A stretch of DNA of 63,522 nt from Sphaerosporella brunnea (Eukaryota > Ascomycota > Pezizomycetes > Pezizales > Pyronemataceae): contig VXIS01000282.1 in assembly GCA_008704415.1 (NCBI GenBank), positions 1-63,522 on the forward strand. The letters run 5' to 3'. Each line of letters begins with the position of its first letter. Position 1 is the stretch's first letter. Below, one piece after another: positions 19,493-30,347 of this stretch. Both the position numbers and the translations under genes were made by a program. Below the pieces are notes generated by a model that ran no database searches, was not told the origin of the DNA, and worked only from the letters and a program-made list of their open reading frames with translations.

Positions 19493-22297
19493 TATGTTGG
19501 TTGCTTGTTGCTGTGATCCAGGAAGTGGAGGAAGGAAGGGAAGAAGAAGAAGGAACAGTTAAATAAGGCAATGTGGTTCGGCGCAGTTCCTATCTGGGTG
19601 ACGGCGAGACCTGGATGGAACGTACTAGTAGGGCTTGGGGTTCCTATGTTCACAGTATGTAATGAAAGAGCACAGATCGCAGACTCGGGGCAGAGGGTTG
19701 AGGAGCGAAGCAGTGGCAGACAGAGCGTGGGCTTGAAAGCGTCTGTAAGGACAGGGTGAAAGGGTCAATAATACCAAGCTTTTGTGAACACCCCAGATAA
19801 TCTAGGTAAGCTGCTTATAATTGTTCCGACCACGTGGGCAAATAAATCACTTGGTCAAGAGGCGGACGCACTTAACAAGGGTGCCGCTTGCGAAATAGGC
19901 CATGTGCTTGATCCGTAGCATGTCCCAGTGAGAAAGCACGCTGCTTGGTAACAAGGTTGATCCAGTCGGCAAGTATCTTGAGGATTTCTGTGAGCAGGCT
20001 TTTTCAACAACTATCACATTTTCTGCGTTTTCACGACCTAGTGGTTGTCTGCGTGTTAGTCAACCCATCCTGTATCTTGAAACGGGGGGGGGGGGTCGAC
20101 TTGGAAATGCTCGGACCGACCTGTCGGCGTGAGGCAAGAACACGCAATTGGACCCACCGAAGCAGGCGATCGGGAATTGCAAAAAACACCATCTTCAGAA
20201 GGTTTCCCGGCACTGGTTCATTACTGGAGGCACTAAGGACGATAGTCTTGTATCCTAACCCTAACTTGGCTTAAAAGTGGACGCTTCCCAGGATTCCTGA
20301 AAATCTGCTCCCCACGCCGGGTGCTCTTAGAGGCGCCGGGTTGAGTTTACCCCAAGAGGTAATAAAATGCTTCCGTTGCACGAGTTCAAGAAGCGGAAAT
20401 TGATCCCTAGGGCGGAATAACCCTGCTGGCGGGGCGCATTACCTAATTCGGGGGGTGCCTGTGGCGTGAGTCTCCACATTGCATCTCAAAAAGACAACTT
20501 GCTGGCGAACAGAATGTCATAGTCACCGCCTCCACCCGTCCCATCACCTTTGCAGTTCTTCGGCTTCCACTTCTTCTCGGTTGCCGGGACACCGGTCAAA
20601 AATGCTTCACCAAGTGAAAGCCATCGGCGTCAGTGAGGGGATATGACCACGCTGCGGTGGGCGTGGGGATTTATTTTCGTGGGAGGAGTCTTTTGTTGTG
20701 GTCTTTACAGTAGAGTGCGATGAATCTTGACAAGCTCAAACGACGATGACCTCAGCCTGCAAGTGTATAACTGCTAGTAAAAGGGAGATCGGTCTTGGAC
20801 CCGGGTGTATTTATTCTCGTGGTGGATGTAAGTTGTTCTTCGTGCGAGGTATGCGTTTTGCAGGGCTAAGCGATTCAAAGATCGGGTCCTTCAACCTGTG
20901 GTAGCGACATCTGGATGGATGGCCGATAGATCCATTTTTGCATTATTTTCTTTGTCGCGGACGTCCGGACTGGGGTTTTGACTGATTGTATTGTCCCGTA
21001 CTATGAGAAGCATTTATTTTTTAACTGCAATATGGCCTTCCCGGTATTTATCGTAGCCTTTGTCCATCGCCGGTAGGTGCCAATCAGCAAACCCAACAAA
21101 GGACGTTGGGCTAGTTCGCTAGTCATGCATGATATGCTTGCAATGAGACCGCGGCCCTTTCTTTCATAGGAACCTTACAATGAGGAACTTTGGGGCAAGA
21201 ACCAAAATCGATGGCACGCCGCAACCCAAGAGTGTGTTCAATTGAGGTGAAAACGCCTACCCAGATACCGCGGTCTTGAACTCCACCTGCGTATGAGCTC
21301 AGACGACACAAAGTCCGCTGCGGGGGGTTGGAGAGATGAACTCGCGAGGGCTTCACCCGCTTCGAGTCAATAGCCGGACAATTGCGTTCGCGCAGACTGC
21401 GTCACCATTAAGCACTCCTGCACGGCCAGACCGAATCTTAGTCTTCACGAAACAGCGGCGGGTTTTACAAGACAACCCACAACCACGTTACATTGTCGGC
21501 CAGCGTCTGCTCATGACGCTGAAGCTAATCAAGGGCGTGATGTACCTCAGTACTGTTGGATTATCAGAACAATAGCTCGCTCATACCCCGACTACAGAGA
21601 ATGAGAATGCACCCTCTTCTCTAACTCCGTTATATAACTAGAGAAGTGAGAAAAGGATCTACTCGTTAATAAAGGAGGGAGCGGGAGCGGGGCAAGCCAG
21701 GTGGCAAATACCAAAAAGGATATTTCTTGGGCTTCAAGTTCACATGTAGTGAGGGAATCGTCAACGTAGCTGCCGTTTTGGCCTCAAACACCTCAAGCGT
21801 GCTCAATGGAGCGGCGTTCTCATGCTCTCCAACAAAGGCGAAGGATTTGAAATTGGCTCGGCGGCTGCGCATTGAGGGGCGTAGAATTCTGACTCTTGAT
21901 TATAATGATACGACTTTTTATACTGCGCTCAGACAGACATGTTGACACTCGCAAGAGGTGCAACGCCGGAACCCACCGCGATGCGGCTAAATCAAATCCA
22001 GTGGAAGTAAGGACCTCCATTACCGTGGCTCCCCTGGCATTCGCAGACTGATGAGCAAATTTATAGTAAGTGCTCATGACACGCGATCCAATAAGTGCAT
22101 AGATTCAGATCCAATGGACAAACAGCCTATGGGTTGGAAAAACGCCTAAATGACACATGTAGGAGTAGGATTTTCTCTCCAAGAAGGCGGTAAACATCAG
22201 AAGCCCACTCGAAGGCGATGGTGGTGGCGACTGGGGGTGGGAACTGAAGGGTGCCAGTTTATCAACCACAACAATCGTCATCATCTTGTGATCATCA
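19493..22297. other. 2.8-kb gene-free stretch with a MITE remnant
   Basis: No supported gene in this region. It contains a G10 run near 20085-20094 and one CCTAACCCTAAC at 20258-20270. A remnant of the 58757-59088 MITE family lies at 21655-21735 (GGATCTACTCG, GGGAGCGGGAGCGGG, GGTGGCAAATAC). Confidence 0.45.
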
Positions 22298-22414
22298 GCT
22301 ACGGTCATAGAACATTGAAAACACGGCTTCCCGTCCGCTCAGCCCTAGTTAAGCAATGTATCGCGAGGTTAGTACTATGGTGGGTGACCACATGGGAATC
22401 CCTCGTACTGTAGT
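22298..22414 (+). rRNA. 5S ribosomal RNA gene
   Basis: About 117 nt match fungal 5S rRNA. The 5' half contains ACACGGCTTCCCGTCCGCTC followed by AGCC and GTTAAGC. The 3' half contains GAGGTTAGTACTATGGTGGG followed by TGACCACATGGGAATCCCTC. The ends GCTACGGT and ACTGTAGT can pair as helix I. Helix II is maintained by CATTG pairing with CAATG. A T5 run at 22414-22418 is the RNA polymerase III terminator; the internal control region is intact. It is a lone copy, as in filamentous fungi with dispersed 5S genes. Confidence 0.92.
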
Positions 22415-22418
22415 TTTT

Positions 22419-23244
22419 ACATTTTTGCACGTGCACAAACTTCAGCACGTCTGGTTTTTTTTTTATGCATTCGATAGGTCTTACCGGTTGAGTTTCCTTT
22501 GTGCAGCGTGGGTTGGCCAAGTCACCAGGCGTATTTTATGCCAACGTAAGCTGGTAATCCCCACTCATCGACCTGGAAGAACGCAGTCCAAAACAATCCT
22601 AGGAGGTCGACGAAAGGCCCCGGCCACGGCGCGCACAGTTGGAGTTATTTTACCTCTCTTTCCCTCTGCAATGCATCCATTCTCGTTCCCAACCGACCAC
22701 TCCTCGGGCAAAATAAATCCCCTCTACCTTCGCGAGTCTCCCCCAGTGGAATGCGCGGAACGAAGAACAGCTTGATGCCGCATCACTGAGCCCGTGCCGC
22801 TTGGAAGCTACTGTGCCGGGCATTGAGGATGGTACAAAAATAGTGGTGGACACGAGCCGGCTCGAGTCGAGCTCGCCTGGGGGTAGGCTCGATCTGGCTC
22901 TGGTGTTTTCCAGGCTGGGCTCGCGAGCTCGAGGCGGCCCTAAAGAAGCACCTTCTAATGCCGATATTATAATTGTATGCCGGGCAGCGTTCCAGTGCCA
23001 ATTGCAAGTAATGTGGGGATGAAGTGCGCAGATTAGCCATGTCAGTCATGATCTAACACGGCGCTCGAGCCATTGGCAGCGAACGGTGGCATGATAAAGT
23101 CGTCGGTGGCAAGCAATGCTTGCGGCACCTTAGGTAGGGGCGCTGGGAGGTTGGGGGATGGGTTGATGTACGATGACCGCGATTGGTGGATCAAACGCTA
23201 TCACTCATGTTTCGGAGCTTCATGAGCCGTCACTTCGCCTTCCT
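22419..23244. other. Intergenic, no gene seen
   Basis: No supported gene. The short frames here lack domains. Confidence 0.4.
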
Positions 23245-23253
23245 ATTTCTTCC

Positions 23254-24478
23254 GGAAAGTCTCCGGACTATCCTGTTGCCTATCCTGCCAAGAGTTTTAC
23301 CGCGCGGCGCTGCGCTTACTCTAAGACGCCGGTCTAGTTAGTAGAGCATGGTAGCAGATGGTAGAATCTTTTTTTTTTCGCGTGTCGCGTATCACGTTTC
23401 GTCATTTCATCGGTCAGAAACCCGTAGTATTACATCGCTCGCGCTCATCCAAAAGAACAATGGAAACCAAGTCCTCCACCTCAGCCTCAGGCTGGCACCG
23501 TTCCGCCCGGGAAACCGAACGTTTGATCCAGCAAGTCATCGCCGAGCGTTTCGGAGGTGACGCGAGCCTGTCATATGACGGCGAGAAGTTTTTGGATCCT
23601 GAGAGCGCCTTCCAGCGGCTTACGCAGTACGCTTTCGCCCAGGGTTTTGCGGTCGTCGAGATTCGGCGCAGTGAGAAGGAGCAGCGGCGTACCGACGCTT
23701 GTGTTCACCATGGCAAGCCCAAAAACGAACACAAGTTGGCCGGCGAACCTGTGCGGAAGGACGTTTTCGAGAAGCTTAACGGCGTGGATGATGAGGGAAC
23801 AAGATTGCGCCAGCGTCAAGGGATGGTAAGTAGTCTCAGCGGGGAGTAGTCTCGGCGGGCTGGAGATTTTGTTCCGGTGCAGGTCCCGCGGGACGGTACT
23901 ATTCTCTAGATGCTGACAAGTATTGATACTATAGAGTCGTCAGCACGAATGTACCTTCGCAGTAACGGTGAACCGACTTAAGCATAGAAGCGGACCTCTA
24001 AAAGGTGAACACGAAGCGATGTGGACCTTTCACCAGCGAAAGCTGAACCACTGCAACCATCAACCCGAGAGTAATCCCTTTCTCTATCGAGAAAATTCTG
24101 CATTCCACCCGGGAAATGCGCTTGCACTGGAGCAGGCTACCAGGCATCGTGCAGCAAAGACTCCATACCGTAACCACCGCCGTCAGGCGCCTCCAGAGGG
24201 CTCGGCAATCAACAAAATCGGAATTTTACAACCTTGGATACGATAGATACCGCGAATGATGAATGCACTGGTCAAAGCGAGTTTCCATGTGCGTATATAC
24301 TCTGCTCACTACTGGTTTAGTTGAGCTATCGCAGAGAAAAAAAAAAAAAAAAAAGAACGTGAAATTCCCAGCCTTCATCATCTAAGCGGCATCGTAAAAG
24401 CAGCGTCGCGCGTGCGGCGTATGGCTGCGCGGTAAACGTCTTGGCAGGATAGGCAACAGGATAGTCCGGAGTCTTTCC
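23254..24478 (+). mobile_element. Mutator-like (MULE) element, 1225 bp
   Basis: The ends are inverted repeats of about 57 bp with four or five mismatches. They start GGAAAG(T/A)CTCCGGAC and continue CTATCCTGTTGCCTATCCTG then CCAAGA. Directly outside lie 9-bp near-identical flanks, ATTTCTTCC (23245-23253) and GTTTCTTCC (24479-24487), 8 of 9 identical. Long TIRs with 8-10 bp duplications are typical of MULEs. The only gene inside encodes a FAR1 DNA-binding domain, itself a usual N-terminal part of fungal MULE transposases. No transposase core is present. Confidence 0.85.
23460..24246 (+). CDS. FAR1 DNA-binding domain protein inside the MULE
   Basis: Two exons, 23460-23825 and 23935-24246, give 225 aa. 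The 109-nt intron has donor GTAAGT, branch TGCTGAC (23911-23917) and acceptor TATAG, and the join is in phase 0. The FAR1 zinc motif of the WRKY-GCM1 type is complete across the splice. Residues about 40-85 hold FLDPESAFQRLTQYAFAQGF then the first Cys (DACVHHGK); exon 2 supplies the second Cys (ECTFAV) and the H-x-x-H (HCNH). The protein ends about 60 residues later without the MULE transposase domain that normally follows. It may be a truncated transposase that still binds TIRs, or a captured regulatory gene. An upstream in-frame ATG (23358) would add 34 residues. Confidence 0.75.
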
Positions 24479-24487
24479 GTTTCTTCC

Positions 24488-24903
24488 TCGGGGGGAGGGA
24501 TTAGCTACGACGAGCGAGCGGAGGGCCATAAATTCTGTGTGCAAACTCGAGCCCCCTGACTCTGCGTTGGATACTAGGCCGCTGGTAGATAAACACGGGG
24601 GTGGTGTTGTTTCCGCATGATTCTGGACCTCCTCCCGGAAGTCTTCCGTATCTGTGATCCGTCTCCGGACGAGCCCTCTGCTTCCTTCCCGGCTGGTCGG
24701 TCGTCTCGCTCCATTTCAACATTCACCGTCAAGAAAAACACACTTCGTCACTGGCAGCCTCGGGGCCGCCTCATTTTTCACCTCTGCAGCGGTGCTGTCA
24801 TTCCCCTTGCCCGAATGCGACGTCGATGCAAAAATCTTTCAAAAAAAAAAAAATGTAGCGTAGATATGTCTATATAGCCCACTGTGTGATTCGTTTGGCA
24901 GAT
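24488..24903. other. Intergenic, no gene seen
   Basis: This is the spacer between the MULE and the 3' end of the kinase gene. It contains an A13 run at 24840-24852. Confidence 0.4.
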
Positions 24904-27213
24904 TCACCGTCCGCCTAGCGCCCTCAGCCCCTCCTCTAATATATTGATGACCTCCTTATAGCTGCGGGCAATAGCCTCCTCCGAGACCACCCCCACCGCC
25001 TCCTTACCAACCGAGAGAAGAATCACCATCCTCCACGCATCCAGCGTACCCGCCAAACACTCTCTCGCCTCGGGATCCAGCGTGGTGAGCACACGATCGC
25101 TGAAAAACGTGGGATTGAGGATCGAAAGATGTTTCTGCCTGCCTGCCAGTTCCCATGGCCTCGGATCGCGGGAGAGCGGGAGGGTAAATATGGTGGGCGT
25201 CTCTGGTTCACGTCGTTGGCCGGTCTTGGTGTAGTAGATACAGAGCCACAGCAGCACATAGAAGAAGCTTTCTAGGTCGTGTAGCGGCGTGTGTATCCGG
25301 TTCTCATGGAAGGGCACGAGGATGTCGATCGCCATGAAATTGAAGGTGCCGGTGCGAAGCCCGGCGCCGGCGTGGTTTGCGCGGTCTGTGCGGATTGCGA
25401 GGTCGAAGTCGATGAGGAAGCCGCCGGGAGAGGTGGGGTTGAGGAGGATGTTGTTTTCGCTGACATCGCGGTGGAGAATGTGGTGATGGGTGTACATGTA
25501 TCTGTGACCCTCGATGGCCTGCTTGAGACAGATGAGGAGGTTGGAGTAGGTGCCGAAGCGGCGCAGTGGCCGGCCGACGGGACCGCTTAGGAGCCGGGTA
25601 TGGACGCGATTGCTGGCGCTGCAGCCCGCGTAAAAGAGGTTGGTGCCGGTATTGGTGGACGAAGAAAGCGTCGCGGGTGAACGAAAGGCGGAAGGAGGAC
25701 GGAGGCTGCTGATGCCGTCCAGGTGGAGGCGACCGTCCGAGGAGAGGATGAAAATGTCGCTATGCCAGAGATACCGCACCACACCTTCCGTGCCTTCTTC
25801 AGCCAGACGTAGGAAGCAGCCTTCCGGATCACTGGCGGAAGAGCGCCACTGGTCTTTCACTACGTACAGCCATGGCGAGTCTTTGCACCGCTTGCGAGCC
25901 TTCCAACAAACACTGCCACTAGCGACGATGGCGAACCGGCTGGAAATCGGCTCCGGATCCAGTGAAAGCGCGGTCCATCCAGTGCACGGGAAAGCTGACA
26001 GCGACTTGGGGAGGAGCGGTGGGAGTGCGGTGTCGTCGACTTCAGAGGTATCTAGCGTAGTGATTGGGGCATATATGTAAGGGCAGGCATCGTCAGGAGT
26101 CGGGCAGTGAGTATCCTCAGCCGCGTCGCCCGCCGCTAGCTTGCCACTGACATGGACGGTCGGGTCGAAAACTGCCTCGCCGGCATCCGTCTCAAACAAG
26201 ATTGAAGGATCGAAACCGACGTCAGTAGCGCTCATCATGGCATAGGCAGTGATGGCAGCCAAGAACTGCTCTGGCTGCTCGTGGATATCGATGAGAGTGG
26301 AGCCGCAAGCCCCGGCACGGTTGAAGCGCCAAACACGGAGTTCTGACCCACATAGCGTGAAGGCGTGCACCCAGCGGCGATTTGGCTGGCAGCGGAAAGC
26401 CTCTCGCGCGTAGTCCGCCACCTGAAGAACCGTATCGTCAAGATTCGATTCGGCCGCGTTGGACCTGACCGCGCCGACAACTCGCACGTTGCGCCACGAG
26501 AGCGGAAGTTCTCGTTTGCGATGCCTGCCAACGACGACGACAAAGTCCGTTGCGCGCTGGCCGTATCCGTTTTCGAGGACGATCGAGCCCGAGGCAGCGT
26601 AGTCGAAGGCGTCGGCCGCACCGGCCCAGCGATGACGTAGACGGGCGAGGACGTCGAAGAAGAAGTCCAACACGTTCGTTGTGGAAAGGTTGACTGGCCA
26701 TGTGGTCCAAACACAACGTCGCAGATCGTAAATACTGAGTTGCGCCGCGTACTCGACCATGGCACGCGCCGACTCGGTCACGGGGAAGGAGAGCCACATC
26801 TCGGAGACGTCGAAGGCCGTTTTCCCGTACAGTTCGGCGTAGAGCGGCGATTCCATCTCCGATCGGCCGTCAATGCTGTACCGGTGCGCGCACACCTCGG
26901 AATCACAACTGCACATGATCGACGACTCGGTGAGAGTGAAGCTTTCCGGTGGATGGGGGGCATTTTTTCCTCGGAGCGCAAGCCCAGCAGCGTCAGCGAC
27001 GCGGCGGGAATCATGATCTGTAGACGGTGGTGAAGCGACGACGGAGGACGCAGACGAGCGAGGGGAGGCGAAGGCGAATGCGGGTTGCGGCGCAGATCGA
27101 TCGGGCGCGGGATGCGACGGCGTAGATTCTTCGCGGCGACGCTTGCCTAGAGCGACGGACATTGGTGAGGAAAGTGATGGGGTCGGTGGACGCGCGTCGT
27201 TTGGTTTGGCCAC
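24904..27213 (-). CDS. FunK1-family protein kinase-like protein
   Basis: An intronless frame of 769 aa. Residues 1-90 are disordered, S/P-rich, with a KRRR motif (possible nuclear signal). Residues about 170-330 form the conserved N-terminal FunK1 region. The kinase lobe lies at about 430-720: HILHRDVSENNILLNP near residue 580 supplies the catalytic-loop HRD...N, and LIDFDLA near 597 has DFD in place of DFG, as is usual in FunK1 proteins. A TGTFNFMAIDIL segment follows, then HDLESFFYVLLW, the FunK1 signature near the C-terminal lobe. The family is expanded in fungi with multicellular development (established). The substrate is unknown. The frame is fully open, so it is probably functional. 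No operon-like context. Confidence 0.88.
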   Translation of the reverse strand: MAKPNDARPPTPSLSSPMSVALGKRRREESTPSHPAPDRSAPQPAFAFASPRSSASSVVASPPSTDHDSRRVADAAGLALRGKNAPHPPESFTLTESSIMCSCDSEVCAHRYSIDGRSEMESPLYAELYGKTAFDVSEMWLSFPVTESARAMVEYAAQLSIYDLRRCVWTTWPVNLSTTNVLDFFFDVLARLRHRWAGAADAFDYAASGSIVLENGYGQRATDFVVVVGRHRKRELPLSWRNVRVVGAVRSNAAESNLDDTVLQVADYAREAFRCQPNRRWVHAFTLCGSELRVWRFNRAGACGSTLIDIHEQPEQFLAAITAYAMMSATDVGFDPSILFETDAGEAVFDPTVHVSGKLAAGDAAEDTHCPTPDDACPYIYAPITTLDTSEVDDTALPPLLPKSLSAFPCTGWTALSLDPEPISSRFAIVASGSVCWKARKRCKDSPWLYVVKDQWRSSASDPEGCFLRLAEEGTEGVVRYLWHSDIFILSSDGRLHLDGISSLRPPSAFRSPATLSSSTNTGTNLFYAGCSASNRVHTRLLSGPVGRPLRRFGTYSNLLICLKQAIEGHRYMYTHHHILHRDVSENNILLNPTSPGGFLIDFDLAIRTDRANHAGAGLRTGTFNFMAIDILVPFHENRIHTPLHDLESFFYVLLWLCIYYTKTGQRREPETPTIFTLPLSRDPRPWELAGRQKHLSILNPTFFSDRVLTTLDPEARECLAGTLDAWRMVILLSVGKEAVGVVSEEAIARSYKEVINILEEGLRALGGR

Positions 27214-28986
27214 GTGGGAATGAGGCTCTGCGTTGCTGGCATGAGATCGACGAGCCCTTATCGGTCGATGCGATAAGATAAGAGATATACCTACTCAGGC
27301 TAGCTTGCAGCACGCGAGTGATGGCCCGTGTATCACCACGCGAAAAAGCTCAACGGTAAAAAAGCCGATGTTCAAACCATTCTGCCGCGGCAGTGGTGGG
27401 AGTTGACGTTGCAGTCGGGAGTCATTTTCGATCGCAGAAGCCGAATCCAGTCTCTCCTGCGTGGGCATAAGAATACCAGGACCGCTCGTAGAAACGTTAT
27501 TGTTTGCATTTGCGTTGATCTATCGCCGTCGTGCCGGATCGCCACCAGAGCTGCCAATGGGGCTCGTTCCAAACTGATTGAATTGAACGACTGTTTGTCA
27601 ATGGACCCGATCATATGTTACTGTATAGGGCAGGCATCAAGGACGATTTGTCGCCGGTGACCGCCGCCAGCTCGAAAATCACTTTGCAGCTCGTTTTACA
27701 CCGTCACCTCAGGAGATTGCGGCCGCCGAGAACAAGGAGAGTGAAAAAAAAAAGGTGAAGGGAAAACCAAGGAGAGCAAGACTTTGGGGTAGTAGAAATA
27801 ACCCACAGGCAGAGCGGAAAGTAACTCATGGGAGGCGTCAAACCCCTAGAAAACTGGGAAGAGTCTCTGAACAAACAAGGAGACCAGCGGGGAGCCGTTG
27901 GAGGGAGAAAGGTTTTAGGACGAGCCATTCATGAAGTCCAAACTTTCTGCGCGGACGACTTTATGAAGCTGTAATTTGGTCTTTGTACTATTCAAGTTGT
28001 TGTATGTCTTCACGCTGGTAAAGTACCAGTCGGCATTTGAGTGAGATCTTTTGTTATCTTATCTAGCGCCATGTTGGTCTGGTGTACATATATTTCACAT
28101 CACGCTGAGACAAACTGCCAAACTCGCGCGCAAACCTGGAGCGATAGATCGCCTTTCAGATCACGGTCGGTCACTCTCACACTGGGTTAGGCAAGTGTTG
28201 AGGTCTCAACAAGCGTTCGATTATCTCCCTGCTCTGTTGACGGGAAAGCCGTTCAATTGAATACACGAAGCTATCCAAGCCAGTGTCTACACGTCATGAA
28301 CATTCCTCTACCTGTCGTGTTCAACCAGTTTGCGAGTGTATCGGCTCCCTCTGGTGCGAACGTCCGGCCTCTTCGCCGCCCTACATCTCTAATTTAGCGG
28401 GTAATCGGATCCTCCTATCGATTGATTATCGTTGACAGAGAACTGAGACCCCCGAGCAAGTGAAGATGTTGATGCGGCCTGTTCGGAACCAATAATTATG
28501 ACCCCGGTCGCATACGCACAATAAACTTGATTACAAACAAAAACTGCCTTTTCAGCCTTGTCCCGCACCGCTGGAAATCGCCGTGTTTCCACCTCGCCTC
28601 GGCCCCAGCAATCACTTTTGCCCTCAACCGCTGGTCAATCCAGACGTAGGTACATCTAGCAGTACCTCAAGGCCAATTACGGTGACACCGTGCACCAAAC
28701 CCAACCACCGCGAGTCTTCCCCCGGCTTGCCGCCGCCTTTGCCGACATGACGCACCCGCTGAAAAGCCAGTTGAACAGTGTTGAAATTGTAATCTCTGCA
28801 GCGATTGAGGCTTGGAATGAAGCAGTGAGATCTTATGGGGTGGGTCGTTAACTTCGTTGATTGTATATAGAAGTAAAGCAGCAACTCCTCCTTAAGCCAC
28901 CGCGCCGACGTTACACTAGCGCCCCTTATACATGAGCAAGCAAAGCAAGAAATACAGCGAATTTCAACAAACAGTAGCCAAATGGG
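27214..28986. other. 1.8-kb gene-free stretch
   Basis: No supported gene between the kinase promoter and the second SAM-like repeat. The longest frames are under 110 codons and carry no recognisable domain. Confidence 0.4.
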
Positions 28987-28999
28987 TTCATTGCAACAT

Positions 29000-29995
29000 T
29001 AAACCCTCCATGCTCGAAAGCGACAAGCCCCGCAATACCCGCGACCCTCAGTCCGTATCCTCCTCCGGAGCGAAGAACCGCCTAACAGCGGGATAAACAG
29101 ATCCGTTGATGAAGTATACGCAAGGACAGAGGACCGCCGAGTAAATTCAGTGGTCCAGAGGAGTTTGTTAACGCAAATTTTCCACGTTCCGCGCTGGAGA
29201 GGCAAGTCCGGAGGCGCGAAGCCGGCTGAAATAAACGGTAAGGAACCAGCACCGCTGCCATGGTAGCGGCGCCCCAGTTGTAGACCCCAAAAGAAAATCT
29301 GCCTACCCCGTCCCGCCTCGGCACTCCCAGGCGCCCCAGAAACCTAGTCCTTTCGGTGGTAAAGGCGCTGTAGACGCCGCAGCCGCCTGTTCGGATGGCT
29401 GCACACCACCTTCGGCGGCCCAGAAACCTTATCAGGGATCTCCCCTGGCCAGACTCGGAGGCGGTGCCGGTGGGGGAGGGGGGTCCGTGTATGGTGGCGC
29501 GATTCCGGTTCTTCAACTCTCGCGATCGCCATGACAACCATTTCCTCACGCCGACCGGTGCGCATGCGTACGCATATGCGAATGAAAGTGTGTACATACA
29601 GCAGAGGAAGCATGCACTGCAGCATCCGGGAGTGGATGGGCTACACTATAGTCAGCCAGCGTATCTCCGAGACGAAAGAAACAACTCGTACCCGCTGCAG
29701 CGTATGACCCCTTGACAAGTTCGGCGATATCCTGAGACACACCCGAGCCATCGACGGAGCAAGGAAGTCTGCCTAGTAGCAACGCATGACAAGGTGTCGA
29801 CCTTTGATGCTCTGCGCAGCAAAGTGATCGCGGAAGCTGGGACGTAAACCCTCGAAGATTCCCGAGCATTCGAGGTACTCGATTACTTCGTCTTGGTTGA
29901 ACAGATGCACCTGGGGGAGGGTGGGAGGTGCCGGGAGGGTGCCTCATTGCACACCGGGGCTCTATGTCCCCTTGGTTGACGATAGTGGTAGCCAT
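29000..29995 (-). pseudogene. SAM-like gene, copy 2, frameshifted
   Basis: Fragments matching the copy-1 gene lie in different frames here. The DIAELVKGSYAAAGTSC stretch lies near 29710-29660. The same intron donor context (GTACGAG) and branch GGCTGAC are kept. The 3' part (WSSVxAYTSSTDLFIPL equivalent, near 29130-29080) is in another frame and lies beyond an insertion. No single continuous product can be drawn. Confidence 0.5.
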
Positions 29996-30120
29996 CGAAG
30001 AGACGTAGTAGGACGGATCGAGGAAGAAACGGAAGGTTGTAGAGCACCTGCTTTACCTCTGGCTGTCAACGCACGCGTGAGCCCGCTGCAGCAGGGTCTC
30101 TCGGGTTTTGACGGGCAGCG

Positions 30121-30347
30121 GTGAGGAGGAGAGTGAGAAGAAAGAAGAGGGACAGAGCGGGAAGAGAGGATTGTTTGCATAGCGTCGCTGCTTCGCATCG
30201 TTGTACAGAAAACCAGTTTGCAGGTAGAATCAGCGATGAGGAGGAGAGAGAGAGAAGGAAGGAGAGGGAGAGGGAGAGAGGGAAGAGAGGATTATTTGCA
30301 TAGCGTCGCCGCTTCGCATCGTTGTACAGACATGTAGAGTCAGCGAT
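30121..30347. repeat. Tandem duplication of ~113 bp
   Basis: Two adjacent units (about 30121-30235 and 30236-30347) each start GAGGAGGAGAG. They run through purine-rich sequence to AGAGAGGATT, then TTTGCATAGCGTCGC and GCTTCGCATCGTTGTACAGA. Copy 1 of the locus has no second unit, so the duplication arose in copy 2 only. Confidence 0.65.
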
